DNA of 64,000 nt from Notospermus geniculatus. Taxonomy: Eukaryota > Nemertea > Pilidiophora > Heteronemertea > Lineidae. Of the stretch, positions 13,248 to 24,443 are shown piece after piece. The position numbers and the translations under genes were made by a program. The stretch spans positions 30,320-94,319 of the forward strand of contig NMRB01002666.1 in assembly GCA_002633025.1 (NCBI GenBank). The letters are read 5' to 3'. Numbering within the stretch: position 1 is the stretch's first letter; each line of letters opens with the position of its first letter. The notes below the pieces were generated by a model. That model worked only from the letters and a program-made list of their open reading frames with translations, ran no database searches and was not told where the DNA came from.

Positions 13248-13474
13248 TAAGCCTAGGTCGCATATCCACTCCGGGGCCCGTACGGTGAGTAAAAACAGAC
13301 ATTTTGGGCAAATTCTACGGTGTCCAGTTTGATCCAGTCTAATTTCCACTTATCCATTTAGGCGATTTCGGCACAATTAATCTTAGATTCGTGTTTCAGT
13401 CTCTAAAATCCACAGCAAGCCGCTGGGTGGGGAAAATCGTACGGGGCCCGGTGGATTTGTGACCTAGGCTTTAC
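13248..13474. mobile_element. palindromic MITE-like element
   Basis: About 35-bp imperfect inverted repeats: TAAGCCTAGGTCGCATATCC... at the left and ...GGATTTGTGACCTAGGCTTTA at the right, with CGGGGCCCGTACG / CGTACGGGGCCCG inside the arms. There is no coding content. Confidence 0.65.
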
Positions 13475-16400
13475 TGAGTGAGGTAGATGGCCTTTTCAAA
13501 AAGGCAGTCTACATGGGAGCCACAGTCATAGTTGGTGAGACATTGAGACATTGGACCCATCAGCAGTTAGATTGGAGTGAGTACCACCGATTCTGCTTTC
13601 TATTCAGAAAGGTAGAATGCTGGTAATTCCTCCAGTCACAACTGCAGAAGCCTTAGTCCCTCTGTTGTACAGAACGTTTTTTTTGTATGAAAGATATTAG
13701 ATAGTAGTTGTGTTTGAGTTATGGAAGCATCACATTGTACATGTTGTACAAGCAATCGTAGGCTACCTTGCATGCTCTTTTCATGAACCACTTTAAGGCA
13801 ATGTGCTGATCAAGAAGTTGCAATCTTATATGTTCACAATTTGGTTCAGTCTTTCAGTCGGACAGTCTCAGAAAGTGTCACAGACTTCATGTCACATGCT
13901 TTGGTTTCCGTGTCTGAGATATTGCTTTAACATGGACTCTGTGGTCATGTAGCTCAAGAACCTATATCTGCTATACAGTTTATGGTGGAGGTCTTGACAC
14001 TCTTTTTGAAGGGGGTGAAAATTCTGAAGTTTAAGCAGTCGCGTGTTTTTCAAGTTGAGAGAGACACAGAGTGACCAGTTGGCAATCAAATTTAATCAAA
14101 TATCTTACAAATGTCCTTTGAACATTTGGTGTAAATAGAGAATAAGCTGCAAGTGTCATTATTCATCAGCTATTACATTGGACATTTTATAATGGACTGA
14201 AGATCTCCAGGTGAAATAGATTGAGATTACTCATCGGCCCAACATCAAACTGCAACACAAGCTTAGCTTGATTCCTGAATTTTCGTATGGAGTTTTAAAT
14301 CTTGTGCAGACAATACTCCATTACTCCAGGACTGTTGCAAGAATAAAGATTCCTTCATTAATCCTTTCACTGTGTGTGACGAGCACAACTTGTCAAGTCC
14401 CTGTACATGCTGAGCACATCTTCTCCTCAACGTTGCTGGGACTGATAGCTACGCACCTAGACACACATGGGTATCTCCAAGGATAGATGACAGCACTGGG
14501 CTTACATAGATGCACAGTGAAAGGTAAATCGATCACAAAGCTAAGCTACTAGTACCTCACTTGTTTGATTCTCACATAACTCTGCATAGAAATATGACAT
14601 TTACCTTGCTTTGCTTTGTATCTAGGCCCAATACTGTAGATTTGATTGCGGCACTTACGGTGTAGTACAGGGCTGGCTGGGTAGTTCTACATTACCTAGG
14701 TTGAGATTGAGTTCTTCTGACAAGAGCAAAAGGGGGGACGAAGCATTTCAACAAGACTGCATTCGGAGTCAGGTTTGTACCGGCCAGGATCTTGTGATTT
14801 CCTTGCCAGACAATTTGAGGTCAACGCTGTGCGTGTTGCAAGTCTTGACTGTTTTCAAGGACTTTGCTCACAAGAGGAGAGGGTCAGTGCCAAGAAAGTT
14901 TTTGTGCCCTGTTGTCTTCTACTGGTAGCAGGTTGTACTGGTAGAAGATTTATCTAAAATTTCCTGATTTGGGAGTGCTTGAGGCACAAATGATTGGAAC
15001 CTGACAGTGTATCACAGCCCGTTTCCAAATCTCACTGTGTTGTACAGAGTAGGAGAACATTCTGCGCTGTGGGAATGCCTACGAATTTTGTACCTTTGTA
15101 TTCTGTTATTTAAGATTGTGTATAATAGAACTTGGTGATATGATTATTGTACACATGTAATTCCTTATGCATTGAGGGAGCACATGCAGATCAATAAAAG
15201 GCTATCTCCCATCATTGCCCCCCCCCCCCTACTTCGGAGTCTTGCAGTTGTGTATGGTGAAGGAACAATACCTGTAGACTTCTATATAAATAACGCTCAG
15301 CCCTGCCCTTCGTTTGACCCAATCACCGGAAATGCAACCCTCTACATACTTAACCTCGTTATCATAAGTGTGACATCTGTGAAGTGATCTAGTTGCTCGT
15401 TAACTGTACATATAGAGGAAATGATCCTTGTTGACAAGGTCACCAGTGTATAATATGCATGAGCATGTCCCAAAAGTTGAAAACTATCCTCATGTAATCA
15501 TATGTTAGTATTCAACGTAGTCAAATACACTTTCATAATTACCCAATTCACTTCTGATGCGTTACGCATCGTAACCACTTAGCAACTGAAATCTGCATCT
15601 TTATGACATAATGTAGTGCATTTTAGTACATGACGATAGTGCATTTAAGTATGCAGTGCCATGGTTGCGGCATGACGTCATGTACCAGTCTATCATAGCA
15701 TTGGACCAGAAAAGTGCTCTATGGTAGTCAAGTGGTTAAGCTAACAATTAAAGTGCCGTCGCATGTAGCATAATAACATTCACAAATCAAGAGAAATTTT
15801 TCATAATAGATTTCAAGTATATTCTTTTGTTTTGTTCTAACATGACAGCAAATAATGAGGACATTTTCCCCGAATTAATAGGCGATAAAAAGGGCAATTC
15901 GTCTGTGTATCTTTTCTTTTGAAAATCTGCTGCCGTGCATTGTACATTGTCTTTATGACTGAAAATAGTTCAGTAATCAAGAGGAATTTGCCCTGTATGG
16001 AAAATTTACCTATTGCATTAAACAATGATCTTTTCTCTTGTGGTCCTAGAAGTGTTTGTTCTTGTGACCAGTATGATGGTGCATTGCCTTAAAGCAAAAT
16101 TATTGTATTAAATATTGAGAATAAAACTTGGAGAATTATTAACAAAATGGTGTCAAGTTGTTTTTTCCGAAAATGGTGTCAAGTTGTTTTTTCCGTGAGA
16201 TTACCGTACAAATGCCATGTATTTCATGGTTAGAAAGTTTCTGTAAAGGCCCAGTTAGGACAAAGATGACGTTTAGTGATGATCGACCTTTTTGTTCGAG
16301 CAGGCTTTAACAGTGGAAGAACCCTAGCTAACTGTCGTTGGGCCATTGGAGAAACTCACAACTATCTAAAATGGGTCCTGCAATCACGCCCAATACCTTT

Positions 16401-16534
16401 TGGAAGTGAATTCTTGAGGGACGGTAGGAGTCTCACTGGAGTAAACTGGTGTCAAGAGGGACACTAAAGCAACTGCTATTTGGATAACATCATTCAACCA
16501 TATAAGAGTCAGTAATTGCTTTCAGGATCATAAC

Positions 16535-16710
16535 ATAAGGGACACACTCTACGTGAGCTACTGCGAAACTAATGTATAAGGCCAGCCCTGCATACCGCGA
16601 TCTATTAATATACACCGTACTCCTCCATGGCCTATATTCGCTGTCCGCAGTGACGTACGTCTGACTGCGGACAGGATTCTGCAGTAGCTCACGCACAGTG
16701 TGTCCCTTAT
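16535..16710. mobile_element. nested palindromic element
   Basis: Outer arms of about 30 bp (ATAAGGGACACACT...GTGAGCTACTGC and its reverse complement ending at 16710) enclose an inner palindrome GTCCGCAGTGACGT...CTGACTGCGGAC near 16638-16670. This is typical of a small non-autonomous DNA transposon. Confidence 0.65.
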
Positions 16711-17283
16711 GAATGCGTCTGGCTGATATCCATTTCCACTTACGATTGTGTCTTAGATGAACAGGCAACACAGAGCTGATGCGTACAGGCTCCTACACGC
16801 TCAAATATATGAAATGACAAACTTATTACTGGTACATGTATTGTGACTTGTTCTGGCAGATAAACATTTCCACAGTCCAGAGCTAATAGCTAAAAAGGGA
16901 AATAGATCGGAAGACGACCTTAGCCTGTGGTGTAATGTCAACCAAGACAAATATACATGTACGGGGTACATGGAGGAAATAATCAAAGCAAGTCAATTGT
17001 TAATACACAAGTACTGTACATATATTTTTAAAGTTTCTGCAATATTGAGGGTAAATCAATGACAATGCTGACAGCAGTTTGAAAACTGTGTCATTATTTA
17101 TTGTGATAGTTGAAGGGTAGGGGCAGGTCCAAGAGTTATTCCAATAAAAGTAAAGATCTAAATATCTACCGGTGAATACATATACTTAAATGATCTGAGA
17201 CGAGACCTCTGGCCAATTCTGATGAAAAAACTTTGCCTGGGTTGATGTGTAAATGCCACTTTTGTAAATCATGTTGAACTTGA

Positions 17284-18102
17284 TTAATTTTTGTCTGCAT
17301 TATCAAGTTTTTTCTTCCACTGGGAAAAGGCAGCCAATATCTTGTCCCTCCAGATTCTTTTCTCCTTTAACTCGTCGAGGGGAACCATATCACAAAGTTG
17401 CTTCATGATACCCGTCTCCTAGTCCACAGTTTTCCCATTTATAACAGGAGTTGGCCCGAACCCCTCTACCGTCTTACACAGGCTTGGTCCATATCGATCA
17501 CCATAACTTATCATCCCTGAAAAACAATCGACGATATATTGTAAGCGCTGGAAAATCCATGGTTTTTAGAAGGAGCACAACTTGGGCTTTATAATAAATC
17601 GACGAGTTCGAGTTCAAAGGGCCCCATGAAGCCATACCGCTGCCCCAGGCCATATGACATGATTTTATCCAGATCTTCAACACTGAGTACAATATCCTAT
17701 AAAAGAAAGTGATCTATAAGTAACTACTGGTGTTTCATGGGAGTACTGTAACTTGCGTATGATACCATAATCCAACATCACAAAGTACCTACCAGAACTA
17801 ATCTCCAGCATTCAGTCATAAGAGCATACTGTATCCTATTTGAGACAAATCCCTCAATTTCCCGATTTATGACAGACGGCACTTGGCCAACTTCCGTTTC
17901 AGCATCGCAGACCGGTTTTCAGATCTGTGATATCATGTTGTAACCCTGGGATGTGATGAGCATCACCCAGCTATGTCCAATAAAAGCACTGCAAGAACAA
18001 AACAAGATACAGAATGTTTTTCTCCAGATGATTTGTGAAAAGCGGCAGAAAGAACGGTACTCGCCTGCCAATAATAGCAACCTTTCTTTTTACCTTAGCC
18101 AT
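17284..18102 (-). pseudogene. lambda-crystallin (CRYL1)-like pseudogene
   Basis: Four exon-like pieces on the minus strand match CRYL1 (L-gulonate 3-dehydrogenase, 3-hydroxyacyl-CoA dehydrogenase superfamily). Piece 1 is 18102-18065 (MAKVKRKVAIIG, start of the Rossmann fold). Piece 2 is 17988-17793 (IGHSW, then EIEGFVSNRIQYAL). Piece 3 starts at 17696 (EDLDKIMSYGLGQRYGFMGP). Piece 4 is 17516-17284 (ISYGDRYGP, FGPTPVINGKTVD, KRIWRDKILAAF). Exon 2 jumps from the start of the NAD-binding fold straight to the dimerisation region, so roughly 150 residues including the catalytic His region are missing. An in-frame TGA sits at that seam and an in-frame TAG in piece 4. Intron 1 appears to use a GC donor (CAG/GCGAGT). 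The product cannot be a working dehydrogenase. Confidence 0.8.
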
Positions 18103-18991
18103 CTTGTTAGGATTTTTTGAAGAGCCCCTTTTTGCTCTGACCCTGACAATGTCATAGATCACTTAAGAAATAGATTACAATATTCATATCATTTATTGGC
18201 ATCTCTCACTGTTACCGGACTTCATCAATCTGCTGACTATTAACCTGTTGGATGATATTTCAAGCTGATCAGAAAACTGACCATACACCAGTAGCAAGGC
18301 CAGAGTTATCTCTACCAAGTTGATATCAGTCCTGAGCTGAAATCTGAAAACAGAACAGGCGGCACCATGATCAAACACACAGGTGTGGCTCAGGTTCCTT
18401 ATGGTTAATAAAAACCAACATCAGACACAGCACTTACCAGGGCAGGACTGAAATAACATGGCCTATGTTCATTAAACCTTGCTTGACCTTCGTCGGTTTT
18501 GCTAGTTGTGTAAACCTGTTGTGTGACCTGTACAAAATGGTGAGCGGTCACTTTAAGACAGGCTATGAAGCCTTGCAAGGTACCGGTAATATGAATATGG
18601 CCTTGGAAACCTGGCCTAACATACACCTATAATTTGTTCATTCAGTGCAAATGTCTGCCATCAACTAGTGTAACCTGAACAGGTTGTTGTCGAACATAAT
18701 TAATGCCCATGCTTCTTGACGTTTCCTCCACACCCGTTCTTCAAGCTCTCACAATTTTCAGTTCAAGTCATTGATAGAATCTTGTGTAATCTGAGTTAGT
18801 GCCTTTTTTCCAGAAACTGAATAAGCACCTGGCTTCCCATCTAGACTACAAGGGTTGTGACTTCGCTCTGCCCTCTGACTACAAAGTATGAGGTAGTACA
18901 GACACATGGTAGGCCACGATGCTGGCTTCCTTTCCTACTCCATTTTGTGATAGATAGTTGGTAGGTTGCCGTGTTGATCTTGTTGTAGAAA

Positions 18992-19134
18992 TACGTAAAA
19001 AATGAGTGCAACACCTTGTTGTAGATCAACTGTTTATTGGTCCGAGGACCCGATAAGTGTCGAAAGCTTGTATCGGGTCCTCGGACCAATAAACAGTTGA
19101 TCTACAACAAGGTGTTGCACTCATTTTTTACGTA
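18992..19134. repeat. 64-bp perfect inverted repeat
   Basis: Arms 18992-19055 and 19071-19134 are exact reverse complements (TACGTAAAAAATGAGTGCAA... / ...TTGCACTCATTTTTTACGTA), separated by the 15-nt loop AGTGTCGAAAGCTTG. The perfect match over 64 bp implies a recent origin or active maintenance. No ORF or flanking target duplication is recognised. Confidence 0.9.
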
Positions 19135-19980
19135 CTCCATTTTGTGTTAAGGTCAACAAGGTTATAATTTGAATCACAAGTTAACACATTCCCCGCCAGC
19201 ACTTTTTTTAAAAGTAACTAGCCAGCGCCAGCATTTTAGCGATTTTTATCAAATTTCAAATTTCTCAAGAAAATTTATCACTTGAAATATGGGAACAAAG
19301 AACATGTCAATAGAAAGATCATAGCTCGTTGTTTCTGACACCACAAACCATTTTGTTCTAAGTCCAACCACTTTCTTTCCACAAGCTTTAGAAAACTTGC
19401 TATTTTCGAAAATACGCACGTTTTTTCACAAAAAATGGAGAAAACGCCTCCGAGCGCCGCCATGTTGGTTTAAACCACACTACAATACAAACAAACCTCC
19501 ACCTATTTCAAGGCCGTGTTCAATGAGATCATCGAAAGCACAGTGAGACAAGNATTTGAAAAATTCGAACACATATTTGATATACCATCAAATTTAACAT
19601 CCGCTGGTGACACTCACAAACACTGCACACATCTTTGTGTTGGATTTTCTTACTTTAGTCAGAGGCATTAATTTGCCTGGATTACGTAACTTCCTCCTTA
19701 TCTGTACCCCGATAGAATGCGAAATATCGGGGTACATTAGGTCTGCTGCTCAATGGTGATGTAAATGTAATGCCGATGAGCAGTATCCCCTGACATCTTT
19801 GGATTGACGATCAAAAGCCTTGAAGTTACCATTTCTTCGATGGGAGTCCCGAAACTAGTCCCCTCCTCAGGCGGGTAACTTCTTCTTAGCAGAATCTGAA
19901 ACGACACAAGAAATTCACATGTAATCTATTTCATCAGTCCAACACAGAGTACAAGAGAACGACACACAATATGATAATAT

Positions 19981-20092
19981 AAGTAAAGTCATCTCTGAAT
20001 TTCTCATTCACTTATGGGATCTCTACTAGAAACTGCCTGAGGAAGACCCCAGTTTGGGTCGAAAATTTGCAAAATTCAGAGACGACTTTACT
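19981..20092. repeat. inverted repeat with hammerhead-like core
   Basis: Arms of 22 bp (AAGTAAAGTCATCTCTGAAT.. and its reverse complement, one mismatch) enclose CTGAGGA (20037-20043), a GACCC...GGGTC stem and GAAA (20061-20064). This resembles the conserved core of hammerhead ribozymes found in Penelope-like elements. There is one extra A before the stem and no plausible stem I, so it is at best a relic. Confidence 0.35.
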
Positions 20093-20380
20093 TATACTAT
20101 TAATCTATTTCATCAGTAATGAAATAACATGCACCGGTAAGTGTAAATTTTCTGAATACCCCGGTATATTGAGTATTACAATGTATCTCATTGTATTGTT
20201 AGTGAGTTCTCATGCACCAGACATGCTGGTTGATGCTGCTGCTATAAAAGGCATTACAAGTTCATCAAAAGATATGAGAGGGAACTCATTGATCAGTGGC
20301 ACACAGAACACCTTGAACAAGACCCTAATGTGTTCCATCAGTGGCACACAAATTAGACTGCGGACGAGACCAATGTATCA

Positions 20381-20707
20381 TTATGAGTCACCTGTGAGGA
20401 CATCCTCCATCCCCTGAATCAGATTACGATGCCTCATCATAATGTGAGGCTTCAAATCAGATTTCTGTACGAATGCTTTCCCACAAAAGGTACACTGAAA
20501 TGGTTTCCTTCCGGTGTGAATCATCTCATGACGCTGCAAGCTGATAAGCTGATTGAATGTCTTGCCGCAGTGTTGACACTTGTAAGGACGTTCTCCTGTG
20601 TGAATACGGAAGTGGACCTTTAGTGCACCTTTGCTGGCGAGGCCCTTTCCACAGATTCTGCACGTTGATGCCAACAACTTTAGTGGTCTTGTCCTCCATC
20701 TGGGATC
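20381..20707 (-). CDS. alternative 3' exon, three C2H2 fingers
   Basis: The acceptor TATTTGACAG precedes 20707, and phase 0 reading starts DPRWRTRPLK and runs 108 aa to the stop at 20381. It has three classical fingers with TGE/TGR linkers (CRICGKGLASKGALKVHFRIH, then CQHCGKTF..HEMIH, then CTFCGKAF..HIMMRH). There is almost no spacer before the first finger. This is the most distal exon of the array found in the window. Confidence 0.85.
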   Translation of the reverse strand, partial: DPRWRTRPLKLLASTCRICGKGLASKGALKVHFRIHTGERPYKCQHCGKTFNQLISLQRHEMIHTGRKPFQCTFCGKAFVQKSDLKPHIMMRHRNLIQGMEDVLTGDS

Positions 20708-21406
20708 CTGTCAAATATAGAATTAAAAACACGGATGAGAGGCCATATTGGAGAGCACGGAAAGTGTTCTTTTTCTCATATGAAATTTGTCTTAGGAAAT
20801 GTCGACAGGATAGTTAGATCGCTACATGTACCTGTTCCCATACACGTGCGGATCCAAGAGGGTACACGCCCCTCTCTTTTGGCCAACAAATCTGTAAAAT
20901 TGACCGTGAAATTGTGAAATTTGGAGCAAATCATTGCACAGATTTCAATGTTTCTACCACAGTGCACCCCTCTTTTCTGAAATCATGGATCCGCCCTTGC
21001 CATTACTTGCTATCTCAACCATCTACAGAAACCATTCTAAGATCTCATACATTGTCATAACATCCTGTATTCAAAGTATGGCAGCTGGTTTCAGTAACAA
21101 ATCCCCCTTTCGGTCAGGGGTGCATCCTTTGTTAGACTCTCAACAATCCTGCTCGTTATTCAAAGGTCCTTGAAAGCCCAGAATCCTGATTGCTTATGAA
21201 GACATTTGACAAACACGAACAGAAAAGAGGCATCACATCATAATCTACAGGAAGCATCCATCAGGGACACAAGATAACTTGGACAGCACAGTAACAAAAG
21301 ACAGAAATCACATGTTTGTGTTAATAAATCGGAAAGACAAATAAATTTTCCTTGGTTAAGCCACAGTAGGCACTGGTTACAGGAATCCATAAGTAAATCC
21401 TCGAAG

Positions 21407-21760
21407 TTACTCCAGAACATGGTGCACCGACACAATATGTGCCCTCATATCTGACCGTTGCACAAATCCTTTCCCACAATGAGAACACTTGAATGGCCGC
21501 TCCATAGTGTGGTGAAACTGTCGGTGTCTCATCACGTGATGCCGCTGGGAGAACTTGGCGCCACAATCGTCACATTTGTATGGTTTTTCTCCAGTGTGAG
21601 TTCTGATGTGGAGGCTCAAGCTGCTCCGTGATGAAAGTGATTTGGAACAATACGGGCACACAAGGTACTTTCTCGAGCTGTGTTTTGTGGCATTTCTTCT
21701 GACTTCAAATGGTTCATGTACTTCTCGCAGTCCCTTGAATTGGCCAATAGAGTCATCAGA
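21407..21760 (-). CDS. alternative 3' exon, three C2H2 fingers
   Basis: The acceptor TTTCCTTGCAG precedes 21760; 117 aa in phase 0 from SDDSIGQFKG. The fingers are CPYCSKSL..HIRTH, CDDCGAKF..HRQFH and CSHCGKGF..HIVSVH, the first two joined by the canonical HTGEKPYKC linker. Intron sequence next to its acceptor is repeated beside the vestigial mini-exon at 22167-22211. Confidence 0.85.
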   Translation of the reverse strand, partial: SDDSIGQFKGLREVHEPFEVRRNATKHSSRKYLVCPYCSKSLSSRSSLSLHIRTHTGEKPYKCDDCGAKFSQRHHVMRHRQFHHTMERPFKCSHCGKGFVQRSDMRAHIVSVHHVLE

Positions 21761-22166
21761 CTGCAAGGAAAGATAATCACCAACAATTATATTCTTAAGA
21801 TTGACAACGAGACATTATTTTATTTAGGATCAAATGGAAATTGTCTGACAGCAAGGTGATGTTTGATTAGTAACAAAATGATTAAAAGCAACTCAGTGGT
21901 TTTCTTTGATTAATTGTTACAGTGGTATGATGACCTCATGTGTGCTGCACATTTGCAATACTGGACAACTGGAAAACCAAGATCAGCGAGGAGGAACCTG
22001 CGAAACTACTTCAAGTGGCCGTCTAAATGAACATAATAAGAGCTGGATTTTGTGCTGTTTTATTAAACAAATACTAACATGGACAAGGAATGAAAACTGC
22101 TACATTGGTCGACCAATCATGCACTGGTACGTCCCCTCCTCACATCCTACCTCGAGCAGAGGAGGC

Positions 22167-22211
22167 TCAAGCAGGATGATACTTCTTTTTGTGTAGATAA
22201 GCCCCAGCCAT
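22167..22211 (-). pseudogene. vestigial mini-exon, copy of a finger-exon tail
   Basis: A 45-nt frame (MAGAYLHKKKYHPA, stop) copies the last residues of the exon at 23392-23754, with flanking 3' sequence also conserved (22100-22167 matches 23330-23391). It is preceded by GGGCAG, so it could splice in phase 0. The intron side matches the acceptor region of the 21760 exon instead. It looks like a chimera left by unequal recombination between array exons. It encodes no complete finger. Confidence 0.6.
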
Positions 22212-22606
22212 CTGCCCAAAATGAATGCAAGGAAAGATAATCACGGTCTGATCATCTATCCCATCAAAGAACTACAATGTATCTTGTTCTTGTTGCAACT
22301 AAACTGAAATGAGTCCCAGAATATAATGTACCGGTAATCCCTTTAGAACATCAACAAAAACCATGGATGGGAAATGTACTAGTACTAACAGTATAAACAT
22401 CCAACACCGAATGAAAGTTGTAACTACCGGTGTAATTCAAATAACAATTGGGACAGCCTTTTACCAGTATCTTGCTACTGACCACCTCAATATGGAACTT
22501 AACCACAACATTAATGGAAACAACTATAAATGGAAACAATTTTCACTTCCTCTGAAGTAGAATACTGCAAGGTCTCTGCCCTAAATCACGATATCGCTGT
22601 CTTGAT

Positions 22607-23056
22607 CTAAAACATGCGGAAAGAGTCTTGCATATGCTGCTCCAAGTGTTGATATTGAGTAAACTTCCTCCCGCACACATCACATTGATAAAGGCTTTCC
22701 TCTTGGGGACCATGGCAGCGCATGTGTTTCTGAAGATTGCGTCTTGTGGTAAGAACACGTAGACACATTGGACAAGTGAACTCTTTCCTTTTCTTTGAAC
22801 CCCCAGATTTGGCTGCCTTCTTCTTCAGCTTCTTCGACTCCTTGTGTAGCTTCCTCAACTGCGCCTTCAACTTCTGCTGCTCAGCTATCAACTGAACTTG
22901 AGCACTTGATATTTGTGCTGTGCTGTCCTGCCCTGGAACATTCCCCTGTCTTTGAATTGAGTTGTCTCTCCTTGCCAATTCAGCCTGATGTTGAGATGAT
23001 GCTGCAGTGCTCTGCTGACTTCGAACATGGGCGCTTTGTCTCACACCATAGTAGAG
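22607..23056 (-). CDS. alternative 3' exon, one good and one degenerate finger
   Basis: The acceptor TTCTCTTCCAG precedes 23056; 149 aa in phase 0 from LYYGVRQSAHV. A Gln-rich leader and a Lys-rich helix (AQLRKLHKESKKLKKKAAKS) precede finger 1 (CPMCLRVL..HMRCH). The second unit (CDVCGRKF..HLEQH) has CxxC and a first His but lacks the final zinc ligand, running out at DSFRMF. The DNA contact is therefore probably minimal. Confidence 0.82.
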   Translation of the reverse strand, partial: LYYGVRQSAHVRSQQSTAASSQHQAELARRDNSIQRQGNVPGQDSTAQISSAQVQLIAEQQKLKAQLRKLHKESKKLKKKAAKSGGSKKRKEFTCPMCLRVLTTRRNLQKHMRCHGPQEESLYQCDVCGRKFTQYQHLEQHMQDSFRMF

Positions 23057-23391
23057 CTGGAAGAGAAGGGGGACATTTAGTGTTTCTGAAGAAGTTCGAC
23101 AGGGATCACTTTTGCTTGAAATGAGATTGCTGTCAAAGGGAAAACTTTCATCAATGTCTTCTTACTCCTTCTGTTCACCAAAAACTCACAAGCTTCAATG
23201 AATTTTTGGGATTAAATCCCCAAATTCATTAGAGCATGAATTTTTGGTACCGGTACTCATGTCAAGTGAGTTATCTAGAAATAAACAAAGAATAGATTTT
23301 CAAACGACAAGAAATGAGGACTGCTCTCATTGGCCAACCAATCATGTACTGGTATGTCCCCTCCTTATAACCTACCTCGAGCAGAGGAGGC

Positions 23392-23754
23392 TCAAGCAGG
23401 ATGATGTTTCTTCTTGTGTAAGTAAGCCCCAGCCATCTGCCCAAAGCGCATCCCACACACTTCACAACTGTATGGCTTCTCGCCGGTATGAGTGCGGACA
23501 TGATTCTTCAATGCCTGAGAATAACGGAAGGCCTGACCACAATACGTGCACTCAAAGGTCTTCGACTTTGTGTGGACACGCATGTGTCTTTCCAAATGTG
23601 AGAGCACTCGGTACGCCTTGCCACAGAATTTACATGGATGTCCACCGTAAGTCATCTCGGAACCAACATCTAGGGTCGACGGGTGTCTCCGCAGTGCAGG
23701 ATAGGGAGTATTTTGACTATATCCCATGGTAGTGCTGGTTATTTTGAATGGTGA
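23392..23754 (-). CDS. alternative 3' exon, three C2H2 fingers
   Basis: The acceptor TTCTTTCAG precedes 23754; 120 aa in phase 0 from SPFKITSTTMGY. The fingers are CKFCGKAY..HMRVH, CTYCGQAF..HVRTH and CEVCGMRF..HKKKHH, the last two joined by TGEKPYSC. Finger spacing and the order Y-type then A-F-type resemble the exon at 24444-25019, suggesting common origin. Confidence 0.85.
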   Translation of the reverse strand, partial: SPFKITSTTMGYSQNTPYPALRRHPSTLDVGSEMTYGGHPCKFCGKAYRVLSHLERHMRVHTKSKTFECTYCGQAFRYSQALKNHVRTHTGEKPYSCEVCGMRFGQMAGAYLHKKKHHPA

Positions 23755-24443
23755 CTGAAAGAACACGGAGAATACCTTGAGATCAGGCTGAACTCGAAGA
23801 ACCACCTACATTGTACTTTGTTATCAGTGTAAAAACCTACTTATGTGAAACTTGTGTATGTTTTTAGAAGCTATATTGATAGCCGCAGCTGGGCTTTGTG
23901 TTTTATCATTTTCATCACAAACTGCATCCTGCCCTGTAAAATGTTTACCATCACCAACAACAGGATTAAGATACATACACAAAAGATCAACTGGAATGGC
24001 AGAAAAATTGACAACAACACTGAACCATTTTAGGGGATGACATGTCTCTAAGAGAGAGGACTCACGCAGAGGAAAAATTAAATTATATGTTGAAACACTT
24101 TGCTCTTCCTCATGTCATGATGAGAGGAAACTTGACTGCAAATCGAAAGAAAAAATCTCATAGAAGCAAAAGGAATCTAACACAGAGACCCAGTTCAATG
24201 ACTAAAATGTATTTCATCTAATTTTTCTATCATTCGAACTTGGAGACCAAGAGAAAAACTGGAGTTATTTCACCCCTCAATGGAAATACACTACACAGCA
24301 TGTAGTCGATGAGTATGAGTATTAGGTGTTCCAAATAATGGATGATGAAGAGGGTAAAATGAGATAGTGGGCCAACTTTTCTAGACGAAATCCAACAATC
24401 GGAATAAATTCATGAATTGTTATTTCTAGAAAATGTTTCATCT

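Larger units (their letters stand above)
10444..17283 (+). other. WAVE 3' UTR and intergenic sequence
   Basis: There is no further coding exon after the TGA at 10441. Candidate poly(A) signals AATAAA lie at 12770-12775, 14342-14347 and 16120-16125, so the 3' UTR may be at least 2.3 kb. The stretch also holds palindromic elements at 13248-13474 and 16535-16710, and a 23-bp direct duplication at about 16147-16195. Otherwise I see nothing supportable. Confidence 0.5.
18103..20380. other. intergenic region with palindromes
   Basis: I see no gene here. The stretch holds a decayed hairpin (18459-18603), a 64-bp perfect inverted repeat (18992-19134), a single N (19553) and an inverted repeat with a ribozyme-like core (about 19981-20092). 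Confidence 0.5.

Noticed and set aside
20037-20064. Calling an active hammerhead ribozyme
   Set aside because: An extra A precedes stem II and no stem I can be formed, so only a resemblance is reported.
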